A DNA stretch of 64,000 nucleotides from an uncultured Clostridia bacterium. GTDB lineage: Bacteria > Bacillota > Clostridia > Peptostreptococcales > Anaerovoracaceae. Under the pieces are notes generated by a model. It was not told where the DNA came from and made no database searches. It saw nothing but the letters and a program-made list of their open reading frames with translations. Numbering within the stretch: position 1 is the stretch's first letter; every line of letters begins with the position of its first letter. Below are positions 26,526-35,811 of this stretch, in pieces. The DNA lies in NCBI GenBank assembly GCA_945830395.1, contig CALZYE010000003.1:62001-126000 (forward strand), in the 5' to 3' direction. Both the position numbers and the translations under genes were made by a program.

Positions 26526-27244
26526 TACACCCTCCATTTATTTATAATACGCTTTTCATATTCACCTGTATCTATATCGGTATATCTCACATAGAGAGAA
26601 ATTTTGTTATCTTCGTTGAGATTATCCCAAATTTCATTTGTCATCTCATCTATATCATCTGGCATCAGTAATCTCTTCGGCTCTCCCGTAAAGGATGGTA
26701 TAGGGTTCCCATCCGTTACATATGTATGAATGAAGTGTCCTTGTCCGGCAATGCCCTGGTATTCAAAGAAATACCTGCTGCAGTAAGTTCCCTCGGGATC
26801 AGCACTCTTCAATATACTCATTTTATATGTAAAATCATCTTCAAGTGAAACTAAACCGCTGATTCTCGGTGTCCAATTCGGACCGTCAGGCTCAAAGCTT
26901 CTTGTCCTCAACGCGCATTGAAAACACATGCCTGTTTCCATGAAATCCTTAATTGTATCAGTCTGATCGCCGTTTGTTACTATAATTTTTTTATCGCAAA
27001 CTCTTAAGGGGTAATATATTATAAGGGACGGATCTTCAACCTTGCTTTCATCAAAAGGCTTAATCATAACATCATCACCGATTTCCTCAAAGACTCTGTT
27101 TCTGCTGTTTGCAGACCTTCCCATTATAAAATACGCCGTCACAGCTTTCTTTCCGTCAGGACTTCTGCCTATTATGATGCCTCTTCCCACATAGGGGTTT
27201 CCTTCTATATAATCTTTGATATTCTTCGATTCGTATACATTCAT
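26525..27244 (-). CDS. IMP cyclohydrolase, PurO-type
   Basis: This 239-residue protein resembles the archaeal-style IMP cyclohydrolase family (PF07826), which closes FAICAR to IMP, the last step of the pathway. Family traits are GNPYVGRGIIIGRS (near 14-27), GRSANSRNRVF (near 42-52) and the C-terminal half with PSFTGEP. It is placed exactly between purN and the stand-alone AICAR transformylase, with overlapping start and stop codons on both sides. The pair thus replaces one bifunctional PurH. The assignment rests on recognition and context, not on catalytic residues I can verify. Confidence 0.88.
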   Translation of the reverse strand: MNVYESKNIKDYIEGNPYVGRGIIIGRSPDGKKAVTAYFIMGRSANSRNRVFEEIGDDVMIKPFDESKVEDPSLIIYYPLRVCDKKIIVTNGDQTDTIKDFMETGMCFQCALRTRSFEPDGPNWTPRISGLVSLEDDFTYKMSILKSADPEGTYCSRYFFEYQGIAGQGHFIHTYVTDGNPIPSFTGEPKRLLMPDDIDEMTNEIWDNLNEDNKISLYVRYTDIDTGEYEKRIINKWRV

Positions 27245-27834
27245 CAGTTTAAACCTTTCTTTATCCTATACGCTAAATCCTCTGTCGCCTTGGGCAGCAA
27301 AATCCATTCCGCTTCCTCCATAACTCGTCTTTGGAGTGTTTTAGGGGTATCATCGGGCAAAACCTCCACAGCCTTTTGAGAAATGATTTTTCCTCCGTCG
27401 GTAATCTCATTTACATAATGCACTGTCGCTCCCGTAATCTTTACACCGTACTCCAACGCTTTTTCGTGAACATGCAGTCCGTAGCACCCCTTTCCGCAAA
27501 AAGACGGGATTAAAGACGGGTGAACATTAATTATTCTATTCTCGTACAGCTTGATTATCTTCGGCGATAAAATTTTTAAAAAACCGGCGAGAACTATCAT
27601 ATCTATATCTTTCGCTTTCAGCTTCTGAATAAATTCTTCTTCTCCATCTATCATACAGGTCTCTTTAAGATATTTATCAGCACGGACAAGTCCGTATGCA
27701 GAGGGATTGTCTGAGGCTACAAGGGTGATCTCACCGCTTTTAATATCTCCTCTTTTTTCCGCATCAAGCAGTGCCTGAAGATTAGTTCCGCCGCCTGAGA
27801 TCAGAACACAGATTTTAGACTTTCTGTCTAACAT
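27244..27834 (-). CDS. purN: Phosphoribosylglycinamide formyltransferase PurN
   Basis: PurN formylates GAR using 10-formyl-THF. The 196-residue protein has the substrate-binding [11 protein letters not shown] (near 12-22), the catalytic [11 protein letters not shown] (Asn and His, near 102-112) and [12 protein letters not shown] with the catalytic Asp (near 135-146). It overlaps purM by 7 bases and shares one base with the IMP cyclohydrolase start, consistent with one polycistronic unit. Confidence 0.96.
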   Translation of the reverse strand: MLDRKSKICVLISGGGTNLQALLDAEKRGDIKSGEITLVASDNPSAYGLVRADKYLKETCMIDGEEEFIQKLKAKDIDMIVLAGFLKILSPKIIKLYENRIINVHPSLIPSFCGKGCYGLHVHEKALEYGVKITGATVHYVNEITDGGKIISQKAVEVLPDDTPKTLQRRVMEEAEWILLPKATEDLAYRIKKGLN

Positions 27835-28868
27835 ATAATCACGCCCTCTTCCGAATCTAAAACCTCACCAAGTACATAGGCATCCTCACCTGCTGCATTT
27901 AGAACTTCTATTGCAGCCTGTGCATCTTCTTCTGAAACTATGCATGTCATTCCGACGCCCATGTTATATGTATTGAACATATCTCTTTCCGGAATGTTTC
28001 CTTTTGTTGCTAAAAGTTCAAATATAGGAAGAACTCTTATATCTTCTTTCTTAATTTTGACGCCCACTCCCTCCGGAAGACTTCTCGGTATATTTTCATA
28101 GAAACCGCCGCCCGTTATATGGGCAACGGATTTGACTTTTACCTTATCGAAAAGAGCCAGCATAGGTTTTACATAGATTTTAGTAGGGGTAAGAAGGGTT
28201 TCACCTAAAGTAGCTCCGTTAAGTTCTTCATACTTCTGATTTAAATCCGCCGATTCAACATCAAAAATTTTTCTGACGAGAGAAAATCCGTTGGAATGCA
28301 CTCCAGATGATGGCAGTGCAATAACGATATCCCCTGCTTTAACTTTTGATTTGTCCAAAATCTTTGAGCGGTCGACAACACCTACAGAAAACCCTGCAAG
28401 ATCGTATTCATCCTCAGGATAAAAACCGGGCATTTCCGCCGTTTCTCCACCTATCAATGCGGATTTAGACTGAACACAACCTTCTGCGACGCCGCTTACG
28501 ATTTCAGCAATTTTTTCGGGATAATTTTTTCCACAGGCGATATAATCCAAGAAGAATAAAGGTTTTGCACCTACGCACAGAATATCATTTACACACATAG
28601 CCACGCAGTCGATACCGATTGTATCATGTTTATCCATAAGAAAAGCCAGCTTCAGCTTTGTTCCGACACCGTCGGTTCCGCTGACCAACACAGGATCGGA
28701 AAGTCCCTTCATATCCAAACCGAAAAGACCGCCAAAACCGCCTAAATCAGAAGTATCACCAAAACTCGCAGTTTTTTTTATGTGTTCTTTCATAAGTTCT
28801 ACCGACTTATATCCCGCTGTAATATCTACTCCGGCTTTCTTATAGCTTTCGCTGAAACTCTTGCTCAT
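27828..28868 (-). CDS. purM: Phosphoribosylformylglycinamidine cyclo-ligase PurM
   Basis: PurM closes FGAM to AIR with ATP. The 346-residue length is normal. Family motifs are [13 protein letters not shown] (near 63-75), [12 protein letters not shown] (near 84-95), [11 protein letters not shown] (near 138-148) and [11 protein letters not shown]. It is 17 bases downstream of purE and overlaps purN by 7 bases. Confidence 0.97.
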   Translation of the reverse strand: MSKSFSESYKKAGVDITAGYKSVELMKEHIKKTASFGDTSDLGGFGGLFGLDMKGLSDPVLVSGTDGVGTKLKLAFLMDKHDTIGIDCVAMCVNDILCVGAKPLFFLDYIACGKNYPEKIAEIVSGVAEGCVQSKSALIGGETAEMPGFYPEDEYDLAGFSVGVVDRSKILDKSKVKAGDIVIALPSSGVHSNGFSLVRKIFDVESADLNQKYEELNGATLGETLLTPTKIYVKPMLALFDKVKVKSVAHITGGGFYENIPRSLPEGVGVKIKKEDIRVLPIFELLATKGNIPERDMFNTYNMGVGMTCIVSEEDAQAAIEVLNAAGEDAYVLGEVLDSEEGVIIC

Positions 28869-28885
28869 TTCAATTCTCCTGTTAG

Positions 28886-29380
28886 TTACTTATTGTATTT
28901 TTTTTCAACTTTTTTGTTTTTTTCCAAAACTTTTTTCTCGGCATCTTTTCTTTGCTTATTTAATTTATCCGCAAGCTCCGCATCATCTATGGCAAGCATC
29001 TGTACAGCGAGAAGTCCTGCGTTCTGAGCTCCGTCGATTGCCACTGTAGCAACGGGAATTCCTCCCGGCATCTGAACTGTGGACAAGAGAGCATCAAGCC
29101 CGTCCAATGTAGATGACTTTACGGGAATACCTATTACAGGAAGTGTTGTGTTGGCTGCAACAGAACCTGCAAGATGCGCAGCCTTGCCTGCCGCTGCAAT
29201 TATGACTCCAAAACCCTTTGCTCTTGCCGTCTGTGAAAACTCTTTTGCCTCCACAGGGGTTCTGTGTGCCGAGTATACATGAACCTCGTAGGGTACCTGA
29301 AATTCATCCAGCGCAATCATCGCTTTTTCTACAATTGGAAGGTCGCTGTCGCTTCCCATTAAAATGCCTACTTTTTTCAT
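28886..29380 (-). CDS. purE: N5-carboxyaminoimidazole ribonucleotide mutase PurE
   Basis: PurE rearranges N5-CAIR to CAIR (class I). The first 140 residues carry GSDSDLP (near 9-15), SAHRTP (near 38-43) and [17 protein letters not shown]. The last 25 residues are a highly charged Lys/Glu tail that is not part of the core fold. It is the first gene of the purine operon. purK, purC and purF do not follow it, so these steps must be encoded elsewhere. Confidence 0.96.
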   Translation of the reverse strand: MKKVGILMGSDSDLPIVEKAMIALDEFQVPYEVHVYSAHRTPVEAKEFSQTARAKGFGVIIAAAGKAAHLAGSVAANTTLPVIGIPVKSSTLDGLDALLSTVQMPGGIPVATVAIDGAQNAGLLAVQMLAIDDAELADKLNKQRKDAEKKVLEKNKKVEKKYNK

Positions 29381-29415
29381 TTGTTATCTCCTTGTAAATT
29401 CATTCTGTGTGATTT

Positions 29416-29454
29416 TATATAGAACAAAACTTTCAACCTTACAAGCTAATGTTC
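29416..29454 (-). promoter_or_regulatory. Purine operon promoter with flanking GAAC/GTTC boxes
   Basis: On the minus strand TTGTAA (29439-29444), a 17-base spacer and TATATA (29416-29421) form the promoter. ACGAACATTA (GTTC at 29451-29454 on the plus strand) lies just upstream of the -35. An inverted partner (GAAC at 29422-29425) abuts the -10. Paired, inverted CGAAC boxes are the pattern bound by the Bacillus PurR repressor (AWWWCCGAACWWT). The match is partial, so control by PurR is tentative. Confidence 0.5.
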
Positions 29455-29542
29455 GTCTTTTTTATAATTCGCACAAAAAAATTATTTGATATACTTCCTC
29501 TATACTTTAACATATCAATTAGGATGATTTCAACACTTTCCT

Positions 29543-29968
29543 TTATAAAGTATCCAAAAAAGATTGCAGAATTATTACTGCCGCCTGTTTATCAATGACT
29601 TCCCTGCGTTTGTTTCTGCGAACATCCGCCTGAATCATTATTCTCTCAGCTTGAACCGTTGTTAATCTCTCATCCTGCCAAACAATTTTTACACCCTTAA
29701 TTCCGGTCGATTTCATTTTATTTTCTAACATCGTTCGGAATTCTCTCACTTTCACTGTTTGCTCGCTGTCGCTTCCGCTCATACTCAGCGGAAGTCCTAT
29801 GACAACAGTATCACATTCATATTCCCTTATATAGTCGATAACTTTTCCCGAGTCTTTTCTTATTCCTACCCTTTCTATAGTTGTGACTCCTTGAGCTGTT
29901 ATACCCAAGGGATCGCTAACCGCTACGCCGATAGTTCTGTCTCCCACATCAAGTCCGATTTTTCTCAT
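29543..29968 (-). CDS. ruvX: RuvX/YqgF-family Holliday junction resolvase-like protein
   Basis: This is an RNase H-fold nuclease family protein of 141 residues, implicated in rRNA maturation and/or Holliday junction processing. I chose ATG 29968 because GAGGTGA is 3-4 bases upstream; the longer ATG at 29986 lacks a site. The first acidic catalytic residue is in IGLDVGDRTIG, the second in IGLPLSMSG-D, the third in WQDERLTT. It follows ireB in the common alaS-ireB-ruvX order. Confidence 0.92.
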   Translation of the reverse strand: MRKIGLDVGDRTIGVAVSDPLGITAQGVTTIERVGIRKDSGKVIDYIREYECDTVVIGLPLSMSGSDSEQTVKVREFRTMLENKMKSTGIKGVKIVWQDERLTTVQAERIMIQADVRRNKRREVIDKQAAVIILQSFLDTL

Positions 29969-29982
29969 ATTCACCTCAAAAA

Positions 29983-30013
29983 ACATAAAATGGCAGAGGA
30001 ATCCCCCGCCATT
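29983..30013 (-). terminator. Hairpin between ireB and ruvX
   Basis: Bases 29989-30013 fold as an 11-bp stem (two G-T pairs) with a 3-base loop. On the minus strand it is followed by TTTT and, a few bases later, a T6 run. It lies between the ireB stop and the ruvX start, so it would act as a partial terminator inside the operon. Confidence 0.6.
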
Positions 30014-30022
30014 AGTTATAAC

Positions 30023-30268
30023 TTATTTCTTTAAATATTCCTTAAGAATCTCTTCAAGGAGGTCATCTCTGTCAATTCTGCTGATCATAAGACGCGCATT
30101 ATTATGACTTGTTATATATGATGGATCTCCGGATAGCATGTAGCCGACCATCTGGTCGATTCCGTTGTAACCTCTTTCCTCAAGAGAAGCATATACGGTT
30201 TCTAAAACCTCTTTTGTAGTCCTCTGCTGAGTTTTGCCAGCATCAAACATTATAGTCTTTTTGTCCAT
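30023..30268 (-). CDS. ireB: IreB family regulatory phosphoprotein
   Basis: This is an 81-residue cytoplasmic protein of the DUF965/IreB family. In Enterococcus IreB is phosphorylated by the PASTA kinase IreK and affects cephalosporin tolerance; elsewhere its job is unclear. The N-terminal Thr-rich stretch (KTQQRTTKEV) holds the likely phospho-threonines, and ERGYNGIDQMVGYMLSGDP (near 31-49) is the family signature. GGAGG lies before the ATG. It sits between alaS and ruvX as in most Firmicutes. Confidence 0.93.
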   Translation of the reverse strand: MDKKTIMFDAGKTQQRTTKEVLETVYASLEERGYNGIDQMVGYMLSGDPSYITSHNNARLMISRIDRDDLLEEILKEYLKK

Positions 30269-30320
30269 GGTAAACCTCCTATTTCATTTATTTCACATAA
30301 ATTATGTGTTTTTAATTATA

Positions 30321-32939
30321 CTATGATAACAGTTCTTTGGCAACCTCAAAAGCTTTTGAAATTCCATCGGGGTTCTTTCCTCCTGCTTGTGCCATATCAG
30401 CTTTGCCGCCGCCGCCGCCGCCAATATGTTTTGCCAGTTCTTTTATAGTTTTGCCGGCATGGCAGCCTTTTTCCGAAAGGTCATCTGAAACTGAAACAAG
30501 CAGATTTATTTTACCGCCGGAAGTAGCTGCAAATACCATCATAACGGAAGTCGTCTTTTTCTTAATTGCATCTGAAATATCTCTGAGATCGTTTATGTTG
30601 TAATCTTTAAATTCCTTTGTAATCAGTTTAATACCGTTTACAATCTCTGCACCTGAAATTATATCATCAATTTCAGAACCGATATTTGCTTTTTTCAGCT
30701 CATCAATTTCCTTCCTTAAAGACTTATTCTCTTCAACCATCGATTTAACTTTAGAAACAGATTGGTCGACTTTCACCTTTAATATATCTGAAATCTGTAA
30801 AATTATATTTTCTTTTTCAAGATTATCCTTTAAAACAGCTGCACCTGTTATGGCTGTTATTCGTCTTGTTCCTGATGCAACTCCGGACTCTGATACAATT
30901 TTAAGACTTCCAATCTGCCCGGTATTTTGTACATGAGTTCCCCCACAAAGTTCAACGCTAAAATCTCCACATGACACTATGCGAACATTGCTTTTGTATT
31001 TTTCGCCGAAAAGAGCCATGGCTCCCATTTTTTTTGCCTCATCTATAGTGGTCTCACATGTTGTTACAGGTATAAATTTATTTATTTCATTGTTTACAAT
31101 CTCCTGCACCCGTTTAATCTGCTCCAAGCTCATCGCTTCAAAGTGATTGAAGTCGAAGCGAAGTTCTTTCTCGTTTACTAATGAACCTGCCTGCTGCACA
31201 TGGCTTCCCAAAACCTTTCTCAATGCCGCCTGCAATAAATGAGTTGCCGTATGGTTTTGAGCCGTTTTATTTCTCTTTATAACATCAATCTCCGATGTTA
31301 GTGAATCACCTACGGATATTCTGCCCTCTTTTATGATTGCGACATGCTTATATAAGCCCTTTGATTTGGATATGGACTTCACAAAAATCTCAGCATTATC
31401 ATTATACATAAAACCTTTATCGGAAACCTGTCCGCCGCCTTCTGCATAAAAAGGTGTTTTGTCCAGATAAATCGTAACTTCGTCACCGCAAGCAGCTTCT
31501 TTTACAAGTTTTCCGCAGGATACAACTGCAAGAATTTCAGATTCTGTCATTGTCTTGGAATATCCTTCAAATACAGTCTCGGGAATATCCAAATCCAAAT
31601 TTTCATCGCTCCACGCTGAATCGGAAGTGTCTTTTCTTCCTTTTCTTGCAGTCTCCTTCTGTTTTTTCATAGCTTCGGCAAAACCCTCTGTATCGGTCTT
31701 TATTCCGTTTTCCTGTAAAATCTCCTCTGTAAGCTCAAGTGGAAACCCGTAAGTATCATAAAGCTTGAAGGCCTTTTCTCCATCTAAAAGATTTTTCCCT
31801 TCTCTTTTTAATTCACAGATATACTCCTCGATGATGGATTCCCCTTGGGATAAGGTTGCCATAAACTGCTTTTCTTCCGCCAAAATTATTTTTTTAATAT
31901 ATTCTTTCTTTTCCACAAGTTCAGGATATGCTTCTCCGGAAACCTCTATGACCCTTTCTGCCATTTCTGCAAGAAAGCCTTCTGAAATTCCCAGCATCCT
32001 TCCGTGACGGGCAGCCCTTCTTATAAGTCTCCTGAGCACATAGCCTCTGCCCTCATTAGACGGCGTTATGGTATCGGCAATCATAAATACCATGGAACGA
32101 AGATGGTCTGTAATTATCCTCATAGATATATCGGCTTTTCGATTCCCGTCATTATATGTAATACCGGAGGCTTCTGAGACTCCATCTAAAATATATCTGA
32201 TAGTGTCAACATCGAAAATTGAATCTACATTCTGCATGAGACATGCCATGCGCTCAAGACCCATTCCCGTATCGATGTTGGGATTTTCAAGATTGGAATA
32301 ACTCCCGTCCTCTTCCTTTGAAAACTGACTGAATACATGGTTCCAAACTTCTATGAATCTGTCGCAATCACACCCGGGTTTGCAGTCAGGGTTGTCGCAT
32401 TTGTACTCTTCTCCTCTGTCAAAGAAAATTTCCGAATCAGGACCGCAAGGACCAAGTCCTATTTCCCAGAAGTTGTCTTTCTTTCCCAGTTTGATAATGT
32501 GATCCTCTTTCATGCCTATATCTTTCCAAATTTCAAAGGCATCATCATCCTCCTCGTAAACCGTGGCCCAAAGTCTGTCTGCAGGCATCTCCATCACCTC
32601 GGTTAAAAATTCCCACCCCCAAGTAAGAGATTCTTTCTTGAAATAATCTCCGAAGGAAAAATTTCCGAGCATTTCAAAAAAAGTTCCGTGTCTTGAAGTC
32701 AAACCTACATTTTCTATATCTCCTGTTCTGATACATTTTTGACATGTAGTCATTCTCCTTGCGGGAGGATTTTCCTTTCCTAAGAAGTATGCCTTAAGGG
32801 GCGCCATTCCCGAATTAATGATTAAAAGTGACTTGTCATTTTTGGGAATAAGTGATGCGCTCGGTGCCGGATAATGACCTTTTTCCACATAAAAATTCTT
32901 GAATTTTTCTCTAATCTCATTTAAACCTAATTTTTTCAT
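30321..32939 (-). CDS. alaS: Alanine-tRNA ligase AlaS
   Basis: AlaS charges tRNA-Ala. It has 872 residues, a normal length. The class II catalytic domain occupies about 1-240 (GHYPAPSASLIP; NSGMAPLK; the SRHGTFFEMLGNFSFGDYF region). The editing domain carries the zinc-binding set HTATH (near 560) and CGGTH (near 665). The glycine-rich C-Ala domain near the end (GGGGGKADMAQAGG) is intact. No T-box leader is present in the 32 bases separating it from the upstream phosphohexomutase gene, so it seems to be read from an upstream promoter. Confidence 0.97.
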   Translation of the reverse strand: MKKLGLNEIREKFKNFYVEKGHYPAPSASLIPKNDKSLLIINSGMAPLKAYFLGKENPPARRMTTCQKCIRTGDIENVGLTSRHGTFFEMLGNFSFGDYFKKESLTWGWEFLTEVMEMPADRLWATVYEEDDDAFEIWKDIGMKEDHIIKLGKKDNFWEIGLGPCGPDSEIFFDRGEEYKCDNPDCKPGCDCDRFIEVWNHVFSQFSKEEDGSYSNLENPNIDTGMGLERMACLMQNVDSIFDVDTIRYILDGVSEASGITYNDGNRKADISMRIITDHLRSMVFMIADTITPSNEGRGYVLRRLIRRAARHGRMLGISEGFLAEMAERVIEVSGEAYPELVEKKEYIKKIILAEEKQFMATLSQGESIIEEYICELKREGKNLLDGEKAFKLYDTYGFPLELTEEILQENGIKTDTEGFAEAMKKQKETARKGRKDTSDSAWSDENLDLDIPETVFEGYSKTMTESEILAVVSCGKLVKEAACGDEVTIYLDKTPFYAEGGGQVSDKGFMYNDNAEIFVKSISKSKGLYKHVAIIKEGRISVGDSLTSEIDVIKRNKTAQNHTATHLLQAALRKVLGSHVQQAGSLVNEKELRFDFNHFEAMSLEQIKRVQEIVNNEINKFIPVTTCETTIDEAKKMGAMALFGEKYKSNVRIVSCGDFSVELCGGTHVQNTGQIGSLKIVSESGVASGTRRITAITGAAVLKDNLEKENIILQISDILKVKVDQSVSKVKSMVEENKSLRKEIDELKKANIGSEIDDIISGAEIVNGIKLITKEFKDYNINDLRDISDAIKKKTTSVMMVFAATSGGKINLLVSVSDDLSEKGCHAGKTIKELAKHIGGGGGGKADMAQAGGKNPDGISKAFEVAKELLS

Positions 32940-32971
32940 AAGTTGACATTCTCTCTTTCATAATATGTGTT

Positions 32972-34636
32972 TTAAATTTCCGTGGATCTCTTATAGTACT
33001 CCATGAGTTTTATTATATCTCTTTCCACAGAAGTCAAATCTCCCGTTTCATATGAGTAAATCTTTATTTTAGCTTCAGTCCCCGACGGTCTTATAAACAG
33101 ACTGCATCCGTTTTCAAGAATGTACCCTATCACATCGGATTTTGGAAGAGATGTATCTGACATATAGTCGATTTTCTTTGCTATTTTTACTCCACCTATG
33201 GATTCATTTATGTTCTTTCTGAAATGGTTCATTATTTTGTCCATGGTAAATTTCCCGACAGCGCCGTTGAATACATAGTTTCTCGTTTTATCAAAGTAAT
33301 TCCCGTACTCTTCGTAAATTTCGCCGAGTCTGTCTATCAAATCTTTTCCAAAGGCTTTATGAAAGGCTGCCATTTCAAGTGCAAGCATTGCACTGCTTAC
33401 ACCGTCTTTATCAGATATAAAAGGTTTAGCCAAATAGCCGTTGCTTTCTTCAAAGCCAAAATAATATTCATCCAAAGAGTTGTTATCTTCAAGTGAAGCT
33501 ATTGTTTCTCCTATATACTTAAATCCTGTAAGAGTCTCAACAACTTCCAGATTGAATTTGCTTGAAATTCGGTCAACCAAAGGACTTGTTACAATGCTTT
33601 TATACACTTTCTGATTGTCCCCGGGCGGCCTTATATGGCACAAGTAATCCAGCAGCAATATTCCGAGCTGATTTCCTGTTATCAAAGTTCTGACACCTTC
33701 GTGATACAGAGCAACTCCTACTCTATCCGAGTCCGGATCCGTTGCAATGATAATATCACCTCCGGCGCTGTCCAAAAGACCGAAGGCCTCATTATACGCC
33801 AAAAGTTTTTCAGGATTTGGCTGAGGACATGTTTTAAAGTCGGAATCGGGAAATTCTTGAGATTTTACAACCTTATAATTGGAATAACCGATTAAATTGA
33901 ATACTTTTTTTACGAAGCTGCCTCCTGCGCCGTTTAAAGGCGTGTAGACAGTCTCAAGATTGTTTAGAATATCCGAATTTATATTGGTGGATATATTTAA
34001 TACTTCTTTAATAAATTCATTAGATACAGCTTCCGGAACATCATTAATCCCCTCATTTCTGTATTTAATTCCCGAAAAGAAATCGATTTTCTCTATTTCT
34101 TTCAGTATGTTTTCCGGCTCATCGCCCACAATCTGGTGACCGCGACCGTTGTAAACTTTATATCCGTTATAAATTTTGGGATTATGGCTGGCTGTAATCA
34201 TAATTCCCATATCGCAGCCAAGAGCCTTTATTCCATAAGATAAAAGAGAAACCGGCACAATCTCATCGAAAAGATATGCCTTTATACCGTTTCCGTTTAA
34301 AACTGCCGCGGTCTCTCTTGCATAAAAAACCGAACCCTTTCTGCTGTCGTATCCGACCACAACTGAGGGATTTTCCTTATTTTTTAATAAATGATTTGCA
34401 ATACCTTGAGTAGTCCTTCTGATGACAAAACCGTTTATTCTGTTTGTTCCCGGTCCTAAAATCCCCCTAAGACCTGAGGTTCCGAAAGCAAGCTCACTGT
34501 AAAAGGAATCAAGACACTCATCAGGGTTATCTCTGAGCTTCTGAAGATCATCGTAATACTCATCATCCGGTCTCAGATTATCAAGCCATCGCATATATTC
34601 ATTTTCCGCTTTTTTTCTAATTTCACTAATATCCAT
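32972..34636 (-). CDS. pgcA: Phosphohexomutase (PgcA-type phosphoglucomutase)
   Basis: This alpha-D-phosphohexomutase family enzyme most likely interconverts glucose-1- and glucose-6-phosphate. Of 554 residues, the phosphoserine loop is ITASHNPKIYNGYKVY (near 140), the metal loop is ATDPDSDRVG (near 300), the sugar loop is FGFEESNGYL (near 405) and the phosphate-binding loop is IRPSGTEAKIK (near 518). Length and motifs match PgcA/YhxB rather than the shorter GlmM. The gene is followed 32 bases later by alaS and preceded 62 bases upstream by nadA on the same strand. Confidence 0.9.
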   Translation of the reverse strand: MDISEIRKKAENEYMRWLDNLRPDDEYYDDLQKLRDNPDECLDSFYSELAFGTSGLRGILGPGTNRINGFVIRRTTQGIANHLLKNKENPSVVVGYDSRKGSVFYARETAAVLNGNGIKAYLFDEIVPVSLLSYGIKALGCDMGIMITASHNPKIYNGYKVYNGRGHQIVGDEPENILKEIEKIDFFSGIKYRNEGINDVPEAVSNEFIKEVLNISTNINSDILNNLETVYTPLNGAGGSFVKKVFNLIGYSNYKVVKSQEFPDSDFKTCPQPNPEKLLAYNEAFGLLDSAGGDIIIATDPDSDRVGVALYHEGVRTLITGNQLGILLLDYLCHIRPPGDNQKVYKSIVTSPLVDRISSKFNLEVVETLTGFKYIGETIASLEDNNSLDEYYFGFEESNGYLAKPFISDKDGVSSAMLALEMAAFHKAFGKDLIDRLGEIYEEYGNYFDKTRNYVFNGAVGKFTMDKIMNHFRKNINESIGGVKIAKKIDYMSDTSLPKSDVIGYILENGCSLFIRPSGTEAKIKIYSYETGDLTSVERDIIKLMEYYKRSTEI

Positions 34637-34698
34637 AACGAGTATATTCTATCACAACGCATGTGAATATTAAACATGTTTTCTGTGAAAAAAGTTAT

Positions 34699-35616
34699 TT
34701 ACTTTCCCAGTTCAATCATCATGTTTATGGGTTTTCTTGCCAATTTAATCATATCTTCATCTATAAGGATTTCTTTTCCGCCTATTCCTCTTACGGCATT
34801 ATATACATCCACAAGCGTGGTCATTCTCATATCGTGGCATATGGCTTTTTTCGATAAAGAATAGAATCTCTTTTCCGGACATTCAAACTGAAGATGCTGT
34901 ACAATGCTGTTTTCTGTCCCTATAATAAATTCTTCGGATGTGCTCTCTCTTGCAAAATCCATAATTTCAGTTGTGCTTCCCACAAAATCCGCAAGCTCTG
35001 CCACAGTTTCCTTCGCCTCAGGATGAACCAGCACCAAAGCGTGGGGATGTTTCTCCTTTGCAATTTCCACATCCCTTCTTTCTATAGTCATATGTACAGG
35101 ACATCCACCGTCAAACAATCTTATATTTTTGTCCGGAAGTTTCTTTCCAAGCCATCCGCCCAGATTAGGATCCGGTAAAAATATTATATTTTTATTTTCC
35201 ATATTGTTTAATATCTTCACTGCTGATGAGGATGTAACTACCACATCGGCAGCAGTTTTCAGCTCGGCAGTGGTGTTTATATATGCTGCTACGGCATACT
35301 CAGGATATTTTCTTTTCAGCGCCTTAACCTTTTCTGCCGTATATTGCATTGCCATCGGACATGAGCTTGATTCACTTGCCAAAATAACCTTTTTTTCAGG
35401 AGATAGAATTTTAACTGTTTCAGCCATAAATTCCACGCCGCACATCACTACCGTTTTTGATTCGGTTTTCTCCGCTTTTTTGCTCAATCCAAAGGAGTCG
35501 CCTGTATAATCTGCAATTTCCAATATATCGTGACTCTGGTAAGCATGGGCAAGTATGCATATATCCTTTTCTTTCTTAATCTTTATAATCTTTCTTTGTA
35601 GACTTTTAGTATCCAT
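34699..35616 (-). CDS. nadA: Quinolinate synthase NadA
   Basis: NadA condenses iminoaspartate with dihydroxyacetone phosphate to quinolinate and carries a [4Fe-4S] cluster. I chose ATG 35616, giving 305 residues, the usual size; GAGG is about 8 bases upstream. Three cysteines at the usual cluster positions are visible: in GVEFMAE's preceding VVMCG, in LFDGGCPVHMT and in KKAICHDMRMTTL. HAYQSHDI is the N-terminal substrate motif. It is divergent from nadB-nadC, which completes de novo NAD synthesis. Confidence 0.95.
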   Translation of the reverse strand: MDTKSLQRKIIKIKKEKDICILAHAYQSHDILEIADYTGDSFGLSKKAEKTESKTVVMCGVEFMAETVKILSPEKKVILASESSSCPMAMQYTAEKVKALKRKYPEYAVAAYINTTAELKTAADVVVTSSSAVKILNNMENKNIIFLPDPNLGGWLGKKLPDKNIRLFDGGCPVHMTIERRDVEIAKEKHPHALVLVHPEAKETVAELADFVGSTTEIMDFARESTSEEFIIGTENSIVQHLQFECPEKRFYSLSKKAICHDMRMTTLVDVYNAVRGIGGKEILIDEDMIKLARKPINMMIELGK

Positions 35617-35675
35617 TCTCCATACCTCAAAATATTTTTTGTGTAAACCTGCTCTATTTTTAAGCTGCATTCATA

Positions 35676-35704
35676 AGTTTATGCTCGCCTATTCTTTTTG
35701 TCAA
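35676..35704 (-). promoter_or_regulatory. Promoter of nadA
   Basis: On the minus strand TTGACA (35699-35704), a 17-base spacer and TAAACT (35676-35681). The -35 overlaps one of the TGTCA/TGACA repeats of this intergenic region. Confidence 0.7.
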
Positions 35705-35741
35705 GTTATATGACATATTTTTATTTACATATGTCTTGTCA
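35699..35741. promoter_or_regulatory. Cluster of TGTCA/TGACA repeats between nadA and nadB, candidate operator
   Basis: TGTCA (35699-35703), TGACA (35711-35715), TGTC (35732-35735) and TGTCA (35737-35741) form nested inverted repeats. Two stand out: TGTCA-N7-TGACA, and GACATAT (35712-35718) with ATATGTC (35729-35735). They cover both -35 elements. A NAD-responsive repressor such as NiaR is the likely type by pathway, not by a verified consensus. Confidence 0.45.
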
Positions 35742-35764
35742 TTAAAATATTTTCATGCTACAAT
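35736..35764 (+). promoter_or_regulatory. Promoter of nadB-nadC
   Basis: TTGTCA (35736-35741), a 17-base spacer and TACAAT (35759-35764), with TGC just before the -10 (extended -10). Confidence 0.75.
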
Positions 35765-35811
35765 AGCTCTAATCGAATTTTAACGGCATTGTATTATTTG
35801 CGGAAAGAAAA

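Noticed and set aside
30294..30308. Palindrome CACATAA-A-TTATGTG between alaS and ireB as an operator
   Set aside because: Possible, but short and AT-rich, with no clear promoter geometry around it.
32940..32971. T-box leader expected before alaS
   Set aside because: Only 32 bases separate alaS from the upstream gene, too short for a T-box, and no specifier structure is visible.
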